Under the pieces are notes generated by a model. That model did no database searches, was not told the origin of the DNA, and was given only the letters and a program-made list of their open reading frames with translations. From assembly GCF_016863195.1 (NCBI RefSeq), contig NZ_BOOK01000027.1, positions 1 through 64,000 of the forward strand: a stretch of DNA of 64,000 nucleotides, given 5' to 3'. This document shows positions 17,550-26,047 of the stretch, in pieces (the first letter of the stretch is position 1; every line of letters begins with the position of its first letter). Origin of the DNA: Paraplanobispora takensis (lineage in GTDB: Bacteria; Actinomycetota; Actinomycetes; Streptosporangiales; Streptosporangiaceae). The translations under genes and the position numbers were made by a program.

Positions 17550-19376
17550 GTGCACGATCGTCCTCTCTCCGAGCAGGAGGCGTCCCCCGCTCCCGGGATC
17601 CGGAGCAGGGTCGCGCGGCTCTTCGTCCCGTACAGAGCGGCCGTGTGCGTCATCGCCGTGCTCATCATGATCTACTCCGCGCTGAACGCCGCCGTCCCGC
17701 TGCTGACGCAGGTGGTCTTCGACCGGGCGCTCTTCGGACCGGGCGGCCCGGACCTGCCGCTGCTCGCCCTGGCCGCCGGACTGGCCGCGGCCCTGGCCTG
17801 CGCGGTGGGCGCCGTCGACCTCGGGCAGACGTGGGTGTCGTCCCGGGTCGCGCAGCGGGTGGTGCACACCCTGCGGGTGGAGATGTTCGGCCGCCTCCAG
17901 CGCATGCCGCTGACCTTCTTCGCCGCCGAACGGGGCGGCGAGGTCCAGTCGCGGCTGGCCGGTGACACCGCGCAGATCGAGTACGCGATCAAGGACACCC
18001 TGCCCGGCCTGCTCTCCGGCGTCTTCGGCTTCGTGGCCGCGGCGGGCGCGATGGTGGTGCTGTCGCCGGAGCTCGCGGGCGTCGCCCTGGTGCTGTCACC
18101 GGTCGTCCTGCTGGTGGCCTCCCGGTCGGGGCGGGCCCTGGAGCGGCTGTCGGCCGCCGCCCAGCGCGTCCGGGCCGAGCTGTCCTCCATCGCCGCCGAG
18201 CGCCTGGCGCTGGGCGGTGTCGTCCTGGCCAGGGTGCACGGCAGGCGCGAGGACGAGATCGCCGGGTTCGCCGCCGAGAGCGAACGCCTGACGCGGCTGG
18301 GAGTGCGCTCGGGGGTGGTGGCCCAGGTGGTGATGAGCGCCGGGCACGTCTTCTTCGTGCTGACGCCGTACCTGGTGTTCCTGGTCGCGGGACTGACGGA
18401 CGGCGTGACCCCCGGCACGCTCGCCGCCTTCGCCGTGCTGCAGGCCAGGATCCATCAGCCGCTGTGGCAGGTCCTGAACGTCTCCACCGAGATCCGTTCC
18501 GCTCTGGGCGCCTTCGCGCGGGTCTTCGACTACCTCGACCTGCGGCCCGCACCCGAGCCGCCGCCGAGCCTCGGCCCGGCCGCGCTCGCCGCCCCGGGGT
18601 CCGGCGCGCTCACCGTCCGCGGGGCCGGTTTCCGCCATCCGGGCACGGATCGGCGGGAACGCCCGGCACTGCGGGAGGTGAGCTTCGACGTCCCGGCCGC
18701 CTCCGCCACGCTGATCGTCGGCCCGAGCGGGTCCGGCAAGACGACGCTCGGCCATCTCCTCGCCGGGCTGCACCCGCCGGCCGGGGGCTCGATCGAACTC
18801 GACGGTACGGAGGTCCGCGGGCCGCTTCCCGGGCGCGTCTGCATCGTCGCCCAGGAGCCCTTCCTCTTCCAGGCCTCGGTCGCCGACAACCTCAGATACG
18901 CCGCCCCGGAGGCCCCGGACGACGAGCTCGCGCGCGTGTGCGGGATCGCCCGGATCCACGATCGGATCATGGAGCTTCCCGGCGGCTACGGCGCACCGGT
19001 GGGCGAGCGCGGCGCGCTGCTGTCCGGCGGCGAGCGGCAGCGCGTCGCCCTCGCCCGCGCGCTCCTGGCCGGCACCCCCGTGCTCGTGCTCGACGAGGCC
19101 ACCTCGGCGCTCGACCCGCTGACCGAACGGGAGGTCGTCGAGGCGGTGCTGGCCGAGCGGAAGGGCCGGACGACCGTGATGATCACTCACAGGTTCGGCG
19201 TGACCGAGTCGTTCGACACCGTCGTCGCCCTGGAGCGGGGGCGGGTGGTGGAGCAGGGCGCCCGCGCGGACCTGCTCCGCGACCGCGACGGGTTGTACGC
19301 GCGGATGGTGCGCGCCCAGACCGGGGGGAGCGGAGAGACCGGGAGCGGCGACACCGGGGACGGCGCCTCCGGCTGA
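17550..19376 (+). CDS. lanT: ABC exporter (fused membrane and ATPase domains) of the lanthipeptide locus
   Basis: This 608-residue half-transporter has a six-helix ABC exporter membrane domain (about 20-310) and a C-terminal ATPase domain with Walker A GPSGSGKTT, signature LSGGERQR, Walker B VLVLDEATSALD and the H-loop in MITHRF. No N-terminal C39 peptidase domain is present, so it is not expected to remove the leader peptide itself. Position 107 bases after the precursor gene makes export of the modified peptide its likely role. GTG 17550 is preceded by AAGGACG at nine bases. Its C-terminal tail is Gly/Asp rich. Confidence 0.9.
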   Translation: MHDRPLSEQEASPAPGIRSRVARLFVPYRAAVCVIAVLIMIYSALNAAVPLLTQVVFDRALFGPGGPDLPLLALAAGLAAALACAVGAVDLGQTWVSSRVAQRVVHTLRVEMFGRLQRMPLTFFAAERGGEVQSRLAGDTAQIEYAIKDTLPGLLSGVFGFVAAAGAMVVLSPELAGVALVLSPVVLLVASRSGRALERLSAAAQRVRAELSSIAAERLALGGVVLARVHGRREDEIAGFAAESERLTRLGVRSGVVAQVVMSAGHVFFVLTPYLVFLVAGLTDGVTPGTLAAFAVLQARIHQPLWQVLNVSTEIRSALGAFARVFDYLDLRPAPEPPPSLGPAALAAPGSGALTVRGAGFRHPGTDRRERPALREVSFDVPAASATLIVGPSGSGKTTLGHLLAGLHPPAGGSIELDGTEVRGPLPGRVCIVAQEPFLFQASVADNLRYAAPEAPDDELARVCGIARIHDRIMELPGGYGAPVGERGALLSGGERQRVALARALLAGTPVLVLDEATSALDPLTEREVVEAVLAERKGRTTVMITHRFGVTESFDTVVALERGRVVEQGARADLLRDRDGLYARMVRAQTGGSGETGSGDTGDGASG

Positions 19377-19449
19377 CCCCCCGGACGAAGTCCGACCGAC
19401 CTCCGGACGCGCTCGGGCCGGCCCGCGGACGGCCACGCCCCGGCTCCCC

Positions 19450-20568
19450 CTACAGCCAGCCGTTGCGGCGGAAGCCCCGGTAGAGCAGCGAGCAGACGAG
19501 CACCATGACGGCGAGCACGACCGGATAGCCGTAGACGGAGTCCAGCTCCGGCATGTGCTCGAAGTTCATGCCGTAGATCCCGGCGATCATCGTGGGGACG
19601 GCCATTATGGCCACCCAGGAGGAGATCTTCCGCATGTCCTCGTTGGCGAGGGCGTTGGAGCGGGCGAGCGCCGCCTGCAGCACGGAGTTGCACAGTTCGT
19701 TGGACGACTCGACCTGCTCGCAGACGCGGGCGAGGTGGTCGACGACGTCGCGGAAGTACTCGCGCATGTCGGAGGGGATCATCCGGCGCTGGCTCAGCGA
19801 GGACAGCGGCGACTGCAGCGGGGTCACGGCCCGCTTCATCTCGATCATCTCGCGCTTGAGGTTGTAGATGCGGCTGATGTCGCGGGCGCTGACGTCGGCG
19901 AAGACCATGGCCTCCACCTCCTCCAGCTCGGCCTGCATCTCGTCGGCCACGTGCAGGTAGCGGTCGACGACGTGGTCGGCGATGGCGTGCAGCACGCCGG
20001 TCGGGCCGCGGTTGAGGAGCTTGGGCTTGTCCTCCAGGCGCTCGCGCACCTCCGACAGCGGGCAGTAGCGCCCGTGCCGCACGGTCACGACGAAGTCGGG
20101 GCCGACGAACGCCATGATCTCGCCCGTGCCGATGATCTCGCTGGTCGCGGTCAGCTCCTGGTGCTCCAGGTAGGCGATGGTCTTCAGGACCACGAAGAGC
20201 GAGTCGTCGTAACGCTCGACCTTGGGGCGCTGGTGAGCCTTGACGGCGTCCTCGACGGCGAGCGGATGCAGGTCGAAGACCTCCGCCAGCCACTCGACCT
20301 CGGGGGCGTCGGGCTCGTGCAGGCCGACCCAGACGAAACCGTCGGCCTTCTCCTTGGCGGCGTTGTGGGCGCGGACGAGCTCCAGGGCGTCGGGGATGCC
20401 CAGGGCGTCGATCTTCTTGCCGCCGACGTAGGCGGCGTACTCGACGAGGGAGTCGCTCGGCGGCACGCAGGTGCCGTTCAGCCGGTCACGGACCGGGACC
20501 CCGGGGCCGTGCGGGACGCGGACAGCACGTGCGTGCTTGATACGGGGAAACAGGAGCGAGGAGCGCAT
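19450..20568 (-). CDS. corA: CorA-family magnesium/divalent cation channel
   Basis: This 372-residue protein has a large cytoplasmic N-terminal domain with FVWVGLHEPDAPEVEWLAEVF and HQRPKVERYDDSLFVVLKT-type segments (quoted as recognised), a long helical stalk and two C-terminal membrane helices. The selectivity motif is YGMNF. It should form a pentameric Mg2+ channel in the cell membrane. ATG 20568 (MRSSLLFPR) is chosen because GGAAGG stands six bases upstream. The frame is open for 73 further codons with sequence unlike CorA. It is convergent with the lanthipeptide exporter gene and divergent from purD. Confidence 0.92.
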   Translation of the reverse strand: MRSSLLFPRIKHARAVRVPHGPGVPVRDRLNGTCVPPSDSLVEYAAYVGGKKIDALGIPDALELVRAHNAAKEKADGFVWVGLHEPDAPEVEWLAEVFDLHPLAVEDAVKAHQRPKVERYDDSLFVVLKTIAYLEHQELTATSEIIGTGEIMAFVGPDFVVTVRHGRYCPLSEVRERLEDKPKLLNRGPTGVLHAIADHVVDRYLHVADEMQAELEEVEAMVFADVSARDISRIYNLKREMIEMKRAVTPLQSPLSSLSQRRMIPSDMREYFRDVVDHLARVCEQVESSNELCNSVLQAALARSNALANEDMRKISSWVAIMAVPTMIAGIYGMNFEHMPELDSVYGYPVVLAVMVLVCSLLYRGFRRNGWL

Positions 20569-20918
20569 GTCATGCCTTCCCGCCCGATCCGGCATTTCCC
20601 GCGCACGACGTGATGTCACCTCAGTTCGAACATGAATGCGCGCGGGGCCGCTCGGGCACCGATATGGAGAAGTGGTTGAGAGTGCGCACAGGCAGCGTGC
20701 GCGAGCACGTACTGCTGGGATCGCCAGAGGACATCCCAAACCACCTCCAATCAGCAGTAGGCACGCAAAGCCGTCCGAATCTACCACATAGCTCGGTCAC
20801 AGAAATCCGGGGGACTCTCTTCAGAGTACTCCGGGCTCCGGAGGAGATCTCACACAATCGGGCATCCCGCCGGCCGGGTGTCCCGGGCACGGATGAACAT
20901 CGGGTGGTTCGCGGGGTT

Positions 20919-20939
20919 TTGTCCACAGGCTGTGGACGG
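20919..20939. promoter_or_regulatory. Convergent pair of DnaA-box-like sequences upstream of purD
   Basis: TTGTCCACA (20919-20927), the consensus DnaA box of high-GC actinomycetes, faces TGTGGACGG (20931-20939; one strong-core match) across three bases, GGC. The pair lies about 20 bases before the purD -10 box. The same design occurs twice inside the ROK regulator gene near 57.4 kb. Confidence 0.55.
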
Positions 20940-20959
20940 CCCGGCCCGGCCGGGGCCGA

Positions 20960-20965
20960 TAGGCT
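20960..20965 (+). promoter_or_regulatory. -10 element of leaderless purD promoter
   Basis: TAGGCT lies six bases before GTG 20972, without a ribosome site. Confidence 0.6.
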
Positions 20966-20971
20966 CTCCGC

Positions 20972-22210
20972 GTGCGCGTTCTTGTGATTGGATCCGGCGG
21001 GCGTGAGCATGCCCTGTGCCGGTCTCTGGCGGCGGACCCCCAGGTCACCGAAGTCCACTGTGCTCCCGGAAACGCCGGGATCGCGCGGGTGGCGACCCTG
21101 CACCCGGTGACCGCGACCGACCCGGCGGCGGTCGCCGATCTGGCCCGGGAACTGGGGGCGGACCTCGTCGTGGTCGGCCCCGAGGCGCCGCTGGTGGCCG
21201 GGGTCGCCGACGCGGTCAGGCAGGCCGGCGTGCCCTGCTTCGGGCCGTCGGCGCAGGCCGCGCAGGTCGAGGGCTCCAAGGCGTTCGCCAAGGACGTCAT
21301 GGTCGCCGCGGGCGTGCCGACCGCGCGCTCGCGCACCTGCACCACCCCCGCGGAGGCCGCCGCCGCGCTGGAGGAGTTCGGCGCGCCGTACGTCGTCAAA
21401 GACGACGGCCTGGCGGCCGGCAAGGGCGTGGTGGTCACCGACGACCGCGACGAGGCGCTGCGGCACGCCGCGGCCTGCGAGCGGGTCGTCATCGAGGAGT
21501 TCCTCGACGGCCCCGAGGTGTCGCTGTTCGCGCTCTGCGACGGGACCACGGCCGTGCCGCTCCAGCCCGCCCAGGACCACAAGCGCGCCTACGACGGCGA
21601 CCAGGGTCCCAACACCGGGGGCATGGGCGCCTACACGCCGCTGCCCTGGGCCCCCGACGGCCTGACCGAGCAGGTCATGGCCGAGACCGTCATCCCGACG
21701 GTGACCGAGCTGGCCCGGCGCGGCACGCCGTACACCGGGGTGCTCTACGTGGGCCTGGCCCTCACCTCCAAGGGCCCGAAGGTCATCGAGTTCAACGCCC
21801 GCTTCGGCGACCCCGAGACCCAGGTCGTGCTGGACCGCCTGCGGACCCCGCTCGCCGGGCTCCTGCTGGCCTGCGCCACCGGGACGCTCGGCGCGTTCGG
21901 GCCGATCTCCTACCGCGACGGCGCGGCGGTGACCGTGGTGGTCGCCGCCGAGCACTACCCGGCCGACCCGGTCAAGGGCGACGTGATCGAGGGCCTGGCG
22001 GAGGCCGACGAGGTCGAGGGCGCCTACGTGCTGCACGCGGGCACCGCCGCCGACGGCGACCGGGTGGTCTCCAGCGGCGGCCGGGTCCTCAGCGTGGTCG
22101 GCACCGGCCCCGACGTGGCCGCGGCCCGCGCCGCCGCCTACGCGGCCGTCGGCCGCATCCGGCTGCGCGGCTCCCACCACCGCACCGACATCGCCTTCCA
22201 GGCCCTGTAG
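20972..22210 (+). CDS. purD: Phosphoribosylamine-glycine ligase (GARS)
   Basis: This 412-residue ATP-grasp enzyme joins 5-phosphoribosylamine to glycine in purine synthesis. N-terminal VLVIGSGGREHAL, VVVGPEAPLVAG, ATP-grasp parts YVVKDDGLAAGKGVVV and IEEFLDGPEVSLFAL, and PNTGGMGAYTPLP plus EFNARFGDPETQ are all standard PurD motifs. The GTG at 20972 begins the protein exactly at the conserved first strand and follows a TAGGCT box by six bases, suggesting leaderless expression. purC follows after a hairpin. Confidence 0.96.
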   Translation: MRVLVIGSGGREHALCRSLAADPQVTEVHCAPGNAGIARVATLHPVTATDPAAVADLARELGADLVVVGPEAPLVAGVADAVRQAGVPCFGPSAQAAQVEGSKAFAKDVMVAAGVPTARSRTCTTPAEAAAALEEFGAPYVVKDDGLAAGKGVVVTDDRDEALRHAAACERVVIEEFLDGPEVSLFALCDGTTAVPLQPAQDHKRAYDGDQGPNTGGMGAYTPLPWAPDGLTEQVMAETVIPTVTELARRGTPYTGVLYVGLALTSKGPKVIEFNARFGDPETQVVLDRLRTPLAGLLLACATGTLGAFGPISYRDGAAVTVVVAAEHYPADPVKGDVIEGLAEADEVEGAYVLHAGTAADGDRVVSSGGRVLSVVGTGPDVAAARAAAYAAVGRIRLRGSHHRTDIAFQAL

Positions 22211-22219
22211 GACACGACC

Positions 22220-22247
22220 GGGCCCGCCGCGCCACTCCGGCGGGCCC
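22220..22247 (+). terminator. Hairpin between purD and purC
   Basis: GGGCCCGCC (22220-22228) pairs exactly with 22239-22247 across 10 bases, starting nine bases after the purD stop. Confidence 0.6.
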
Positions 22248-22289
22248 CCGTCCGCCGGGGGGCTGCGGCGCTCCTGTCACACTTGGCCC

Positions 22290-23126
22290 GTGAAGCACGT
22301 GCACTCCGGCAAGGTCCGGGACCTCTACCAGACCGACGACGGCCTGCTGCTGATGGTCGCCTCGGACCGCATCTCGGCCTTCGACCACATCCTGACCCCC
22401 GGCATCCCGGACAAGGGCACGATCCTCACCAAGCTGTCGCTGTGGTGGTTCGAGCAGCTGGCCGACATCGTGCCCCACCACGTGGTGAGTGCGGGCCCCG
22501 ACGGGCGCAGCGTGCTGTGCAGGCCGCTGCGCATGGTCCCGGTGGAGTGCGTGGCGCGGGGCTATCTGACCGGCTCGGGGCTGACCGACTACCGCCGCGA
22601 CGGCGAGGTCTCCGGGGTACGGCTGGAGCCCGGCCTGGTGGACGGGTCCCGGCTCGCCGAGCCGATCTTCACCCCCTCCACCAAGGCTCCCGTCGGCGAG
22701 CACGACGAGCCGATCAGCTTCGAGCGGGTCGTGCAGGAGGTCGGCGCCGAGGCGGCCGAGGAGCTGCGCCGCATCACGCTGGCGGTCTACCGGCGCGGCG
22801 CGGAGATCGCTCTGGAGCGGGGCATCATCCTGGCCGACACGAAGATCGAGCTGGGCTGGGACGCCGACGGCGTGCTGACCCTGGGCGACGAGGTGCTGAC
22901 CCCCGACTCCTCCCGCTTCTGGCCGCTGGACCAGTGGGAGCCCGGCCGCCAGCAGCCCTCCTTCGACAAGCAGTACGTCCGCGACTGGCTCACCTCCCCC
23001 GCCTCCGGGTGGGACCGCGCCTCCGGCGAGGCCCCGCCGCCGCTCCCCGACGAGATCGTCGAGCGCACCAGGGACCGATACGTAGAGGCATATGAGAAAC
23101 TGACTGGTCAGTCCTTCGCGGGGTAG
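22290..23126 (+). CDS. purC: Phosphoribosylaminoimidazole-succinocarboxamide synthase (SAICAR synthase)
   Basis: This 278-residue enzyme adds aspartate to CAIR using ATP in purine synthesis. SGKVRDLYQTDDGLLLMVASDRIS (two adjoining family blocks), FDHILTPGIPDKG, VECVARGYLTGSG, FTPSTKA and LADTKIELG are clear PurC features. The start is GTG 22290, just before the conserved strand HSGKVRDLY. There is no ribosome site; CACACT six bases upstream is a weak -10 candidate, so this gene may also be leaderless or be read from purD. Placed directly after purD, it supports a partial purine operon. Confidence 0.96.
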   Translation: MKHVHSGKVRDLYQTDDGLLLMVASDRISAFDHILTPGIPDKGTILTKLSLWWFEQLADIVPHHVVSAGPDGRSVLCRPLRMVPVECVARGYLTGSGLTDYRRDGEVSGVRLEPGLVDGSRLAEPIFTPSTKAPVGEHDEPISFERVVQEVGAEAAEELRRITLAVYRRGAEIALERGIILADTKIELGWDADGVLTLGDEVLTPDSSRFWPLDQWEPGRQQPSFDKQYVRDWLTSPASGWDRASGEAPPPLPDEIVERTRDRYVEAYEKLTGQSFAG

Positions 23127-23130
23127 TTGG

Positions 23131-23154
23131 TCCCCGAAGTACCAAGTTCGGGGA
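23131..23154 (+). terminator. Hairpin after purC
   Basis: TCCCCGAA (23131-23138) pairs exactly with TTCGGGGA (23147-23154) across eight bases, five bases after the purC stop. Confidence 0.65.
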
Positions 23155-23256
23155 TGCGTAACGGCTACTGTTGGCCCCATTCGGGTTTGGGCCGACGCTC
23201 ACGTCGCCGTCGCCGTCGTACGAGTCACATTTCTCCATCCTCAAGGAGCCTGACGT

Positions 23257-24519
23257 ATGGTCCGTTACCGCGTGCGCGGTGGCAACGCACTTCGCGGAAC
23301 CGCCTTCATCCAAGGTGCGAAGAACGCCGTCCTGCCCATGATCGGCGCGGCGCTGCTGGCGGCCAGGGGCCGCACGGTACTGCGCAACGTCCCCATCATC
23401 GAGGACGTCCGTCGCGCGGTGGAGCTGGCCGAGGCCATCGGCGCCAGGGTCGAGCTCCACGAGAAGGAGCGCACTCTGGTGATCGACGCCTCCGGGCTGG
23501 ACAGCCCGGTGCTGCCCGCGGAGATCGCCCGCCGCTTCCGCGGCTCGGTGCTGTTCGTCCCGGCCCTGCTGCACCGCCTGGGCGAGGCGATCATCGAGGG
23601 CGTCGGCGGCTGCAACCTCGGCAGCCGCAACCTCGACTTCCACTACCTGGGCTACAAGCGCCTGGGCGCCGTGGTCAACGAGGGCGACGCCGTCATCCAC
23701 GTCAAGGCCGCCGGATTCACCGGGGCGACCCTGTATCTGGACACGCCCTCGCACACCGGCACCGAGAACCTCATCATGGCGGCCGCCCTGGCGCGCGGCA
23801 CCACCGTGATCGAGAACGCGGCGCTGGAGCCCGAGGTCCTCGACGTCATCGACATGCTGACCCGGATGGGCGCGAAGATCAGCGGCGGGGGCACCGGGTT
23901 CATCACCGTGGAGGGCGTGGACGAGCTGCACGCCGTCGAGCACACCGTGATGCCCGACCGGCTCGACGCCGGCGTGTTCGCCATGGCGGCGGCCATGACC
24001 GGGGGCGAGGTCAACCTGGTCGGGGCCGACCTCGACCACCTCGGCGTGGTGCGCTACAAGCTGGAGCAGATGGGCGTGGAGTTCGCCGACCACGGCGCGG
24101 TCCTGCACGTGCGCCGGGACCGCCCGCTCCGCCCGATCAACGTGATCACCGACACCTACCCCGGCTTCGCCACCGACCTCCAGTCGCCGATCATGGCGGT
24201 GGCCTGCCTGGCCGACGGCGCCAGCTACATTCACGAACGCATTTTCGACGGCCGTTTCGCGCTGGCCACCGAACTCAACAAGATGGGCGCCGACATCGAG
24301 GTCAAGGAGAACAGCGCGGTCGTGCGCGGCGCGACTCCGCTGCGTGGCACCCAGGTGACCGCGCATGACCTCCGTTCCGGAATCGCGCTCGTTCTCGCAG
24401 GTCTCGCCGCCGAAGGCGAAACGGTGATCGAGTCCGGTTATCTCATCGACCGCGGTCACTCATATCTCGCCGAGCGCATGCAGGCGCTGGGCGCGGATGT
24501 GACGCAGGAGATTTCATAG
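23257..24519 (+). CDS. murA: UDP-N-acetylglucosamine 1-carboxyvinyltransferase
   Basis: This 420-residue enzyme transfers enolpyruvate from PEP to UDP-GlcNAc, the first committed peptidoglycan step. GAKNAVLPM holds Lys22 and Asn23. The active loop VGGCNLGSRNLD has Cys119, so the fosfomycin-reactive Cys is kept. Catalytic and structural parts ITDTYPGFATDLQSP and DLRSGIALVLAGLAAEGET are present. The sequence VRYRVRGGNALRGTAFIQ is the variant found in many actinobacteria, which can carry more than one MurA-type gene. A second copy elsewhere in the genome is possible. The start ATG is preceded by AAGGAG. Confidence 0.9.
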   Translation: MVRYRVRGGNALRGTAFIQGAKNAVLPMIGAALLAARGRTVLRNVPIIEDVRRAVELAEAIGARVELHEKERTLVIDASGLDSPVLPAEIARRFRGSVLFVPALLHRLGEAIIEGVGGCNLGSRNLDFHYLGYKRLGAVVNEGDAVIHVKAAGFTGATLYLDTPSHTGTENLIMAAALARGTTVIENAALEPEVLDVIDMLTRMGAKISGGGTGFITVEGVDELHAVEHTVMPDRLDAGVFAMAAAMTGGEVNLVGADLDHLGVVRYKLEQMGVEFADHGAVLHVRRDRPLRPINVITDTYPGFATDLQSPIMAVACLADGASYIHERIFDGRFALATELNKMGADIEVKENSAVVRGATPLRGTQVTAHDLRSGIALVLAGLAAEGETVIESGYLIDRGHSYLAERMQALGADVTQEIS

Positions 24520-24609
24520 CCATAATCAACCGGTTTCGCCCAGACGATATCGGTCGTGACCTGTGTAAACAGTGAGAGTTAGGATTTACCGCCCAAGGTT
24601 GGCCGCGGA

Positions 24610-24639
24610 TTGACATCAAATCGGGCGTGACATTATGGT
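24610..24639 (+). promoter_or_regulatory. Consensus-like sigma70 promoter before the 24.7-kb regulator gene
   Basis: TTGACA (24610-24615) and TATGGT (24634-24639) are separated by 18 bases. This is the closest match to the vegetative consensus in the window. It overlaps an in-frame ATG at 24635, which argues that translation begins further downstream. Confidence 0.6.
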
Positions 24640-24688
24640 CCCCGCGAGCGATCGTTCCAAAAGAGAGCCGAAATCAACGGACGGCAGG

Positions 24689-26038
24689 ATGGGAACGAAA
24701 TTGGTCGAGCGGGCCGAAGAAGCTCCACGAGTGTCACGCCCGGGCGCCATGACACCGGATCTCACTATCGGTGTGGTGGGCCCCCATGACCTCGTCGAGC
24801 GAGTGATGCTGATGGGTCATGCGGCGGCGCCCCTTCCCTGTCGCCTCGTGGCCGCCGCCTACCGCGACGAACAGGAGGCCGCGGACAAGGTGACCCGCCT
24901 GGGGGCGGGGGTGGACGCGTGTCTGTTCGCCAGCCCCGTCCCCTACGACCTGGCCCGGCGGTCGGGGGTGCTGACGATGCCGGCGACGTACGTCCAGCTC
25001 GGCGGGGCCGCGCTGATCGCCGCGCTGGCGAAGGCGGTGATGGACGAGCGGATCGACCCCCGCCGGGTCAGTGTGGACGTGCTGAGCCGGGCGGACGTCG
25101 AGGAGGCCTACGCCGATCTGGGCCTGCCGGTCGAGAACGTGCACAGCCGCGACGAGCCGGGTGCCACGGGCACGATCGCGGCCTTCCACGAGCGCCTGGT
25201 GCGCCAGGGCAGCACCACCGGGGCCCTGACCTGCCTGCCGGCGGTCGCCGACCGCCTGCGGGCGGCCGACATCCCGGCGGTCAGGATCCGCCCGACCTCC
25301 GCGGCCGTCCGCACGGCGCTGCACACCGCGGCGCTGCTCGGCGCCCACCACCGCCTGGAGGAGTCGCAGCTGACCGTGGTCCTGGTGGAGGTGCCCACGC
25401 TCCGCGAGCCGGTCCGCCGGGCCGCGCCCCGCCACTGGCGCGACGAGCTGCGGCTGTCGCTGCACCGGCTGCTGGTCCAGGAGGCCAACCGGATCAACGC
25501 GACGGTGACCGCGATCGACGACCACAGCTACATGGTCACCGCCACCCGCGGCTCGGTGGCCTCGGCCACCGAGGGTTTCCGGGTGCTGCCCTTCGCCGCC
25601 CGGGTGCGCGACGAGCTGGGCCTGGCCGTGGAGGTGGGCGTCGGCATGGGCCGGACGACCCACGACGCCGAGGCGCACGCCAGGGCCGCCCTGGCCCGCA
25701 CCCAGGCGGGCAAGCAGGCGCAGGGCTTCGCGGTCGACCGCGAGGGCCGGGCGCTGATCCCCGCGCCCCGGATGCCTCCGCACGGCACGGGGGCGATCAA
25801 GCCCAAGGGTGTCGAGGTGCTGGCCCGCCTGGCCGCCAAGCTGGAGAGCGGCGACACGGTGGTGGACGCGGAGAGCGCGGGCAAGATGCTCGGCGTGACC
25901 TCCCGCACGGCACGGCGGTTGCTGCGCACGCTGGTGGACGAGGGACTCGCGTGGCCGCTCCCGCCGAACCGCACCCCCCAGCCGGGCCGTCCGCGGCAGC
26001 TCTACCGCCTGATCGTGGAGAAGCTCGGCAGCCGGTAG
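24689..26038 (+). CDS. Predicted DNA-binding regulator with effector-binding-like and cyclase-like regions
   Basis: This protein of about 449 residues has an N-terminal alpha/beta region beginning TPDLTIGVVGPHDLVERVML that resembles a ligand-binding Rossmann-type fold. A middle part (about 245-345) with LSLHRLLVQEANRINATV and AVEVGVGMGRTTHDAEAHAR looks like a GGDEF/nucleotidyl-cyclase-type fold without intact catalytic motifs. The C-terminal winged helix has KMLGVTSRTARRLLRTLVDEG. It is probably a transcription regulator; target and ligand are unknown. ATG 24689 was chosen because an earlier in-frame ATG (24635) lies in the -10 box of a strong promoter; ATG 24749 (MTPDLTIG) is also possible. 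It lies 170 bases after murA on the same strand with its own promoter. Confidence 0.7.
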   Translation: MGTKLVERAEEAPRVSRPGAMTPDLTIGVVGPHDLVERVMLMGHAAAPLPCRLVAAAYRDEQEAADKVTRLGAGVDACLFASPVPYDLARRSGVLTMPATYVQLGGAALIAALAKAVMDERIDPRRVSVDVLSRADVEEAYADLGLPVENVHSRDEPGATGTIAAFHERLVRQGSTTGALTCLPAVADRLRAADIPAVRIRPTSAAVRTALHTAALLGAHHRLEESQLTVVLVEVPTLREPVRRAAPRHWRDELRLSLHRLLVQEANRINATVTAIDDHSYMVTATRGSVASATEGFRVLPFAARVRDELGLAVEVGVGMGRTTHDAEAHARAALARTQAGKQAQGFAVDREGRALIPAPRMPPHGTGAIKPKGVEVLARLAAKLESGDTVVDAESAGKMLGVTSRTARRLLRTLVDEGLAWPLPPNRTPQPGRPRQLYRLIVEKLGSR

Positions 26039-26047
26039 GGCGGCCGG

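Larger units (their letters stand above)
20569..20971. other. Divergent corA-purD intergenic region
   Basis: This 403-base gap holds the ribosome site of corA at one end and, at the other, a convergent pair of DnaA-box-like sequences and the purD -10 box. The middle (20620-20860) is less GC-rich. I looked for a magnesium-sensing leader RNA on the corA side but saw no M-box signature, and there is no recognisable tRNA. Confidence 0.6.

Noticed and set aside
20569-20860. M-box magnesium riboswitch in the corA leader
   Set aside because: None of the conserved M-box sequence blocks could be found on the minus strand; only weak hairpins are present.
20610-20987. Plus-strand open frame of 125 codons between corA and purD
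   Set aside because: It runs across the DnaA-box pair and the purD start, has no ribosome site and no recognisable fold, and its codon use does not show the usual third-position GC bias.
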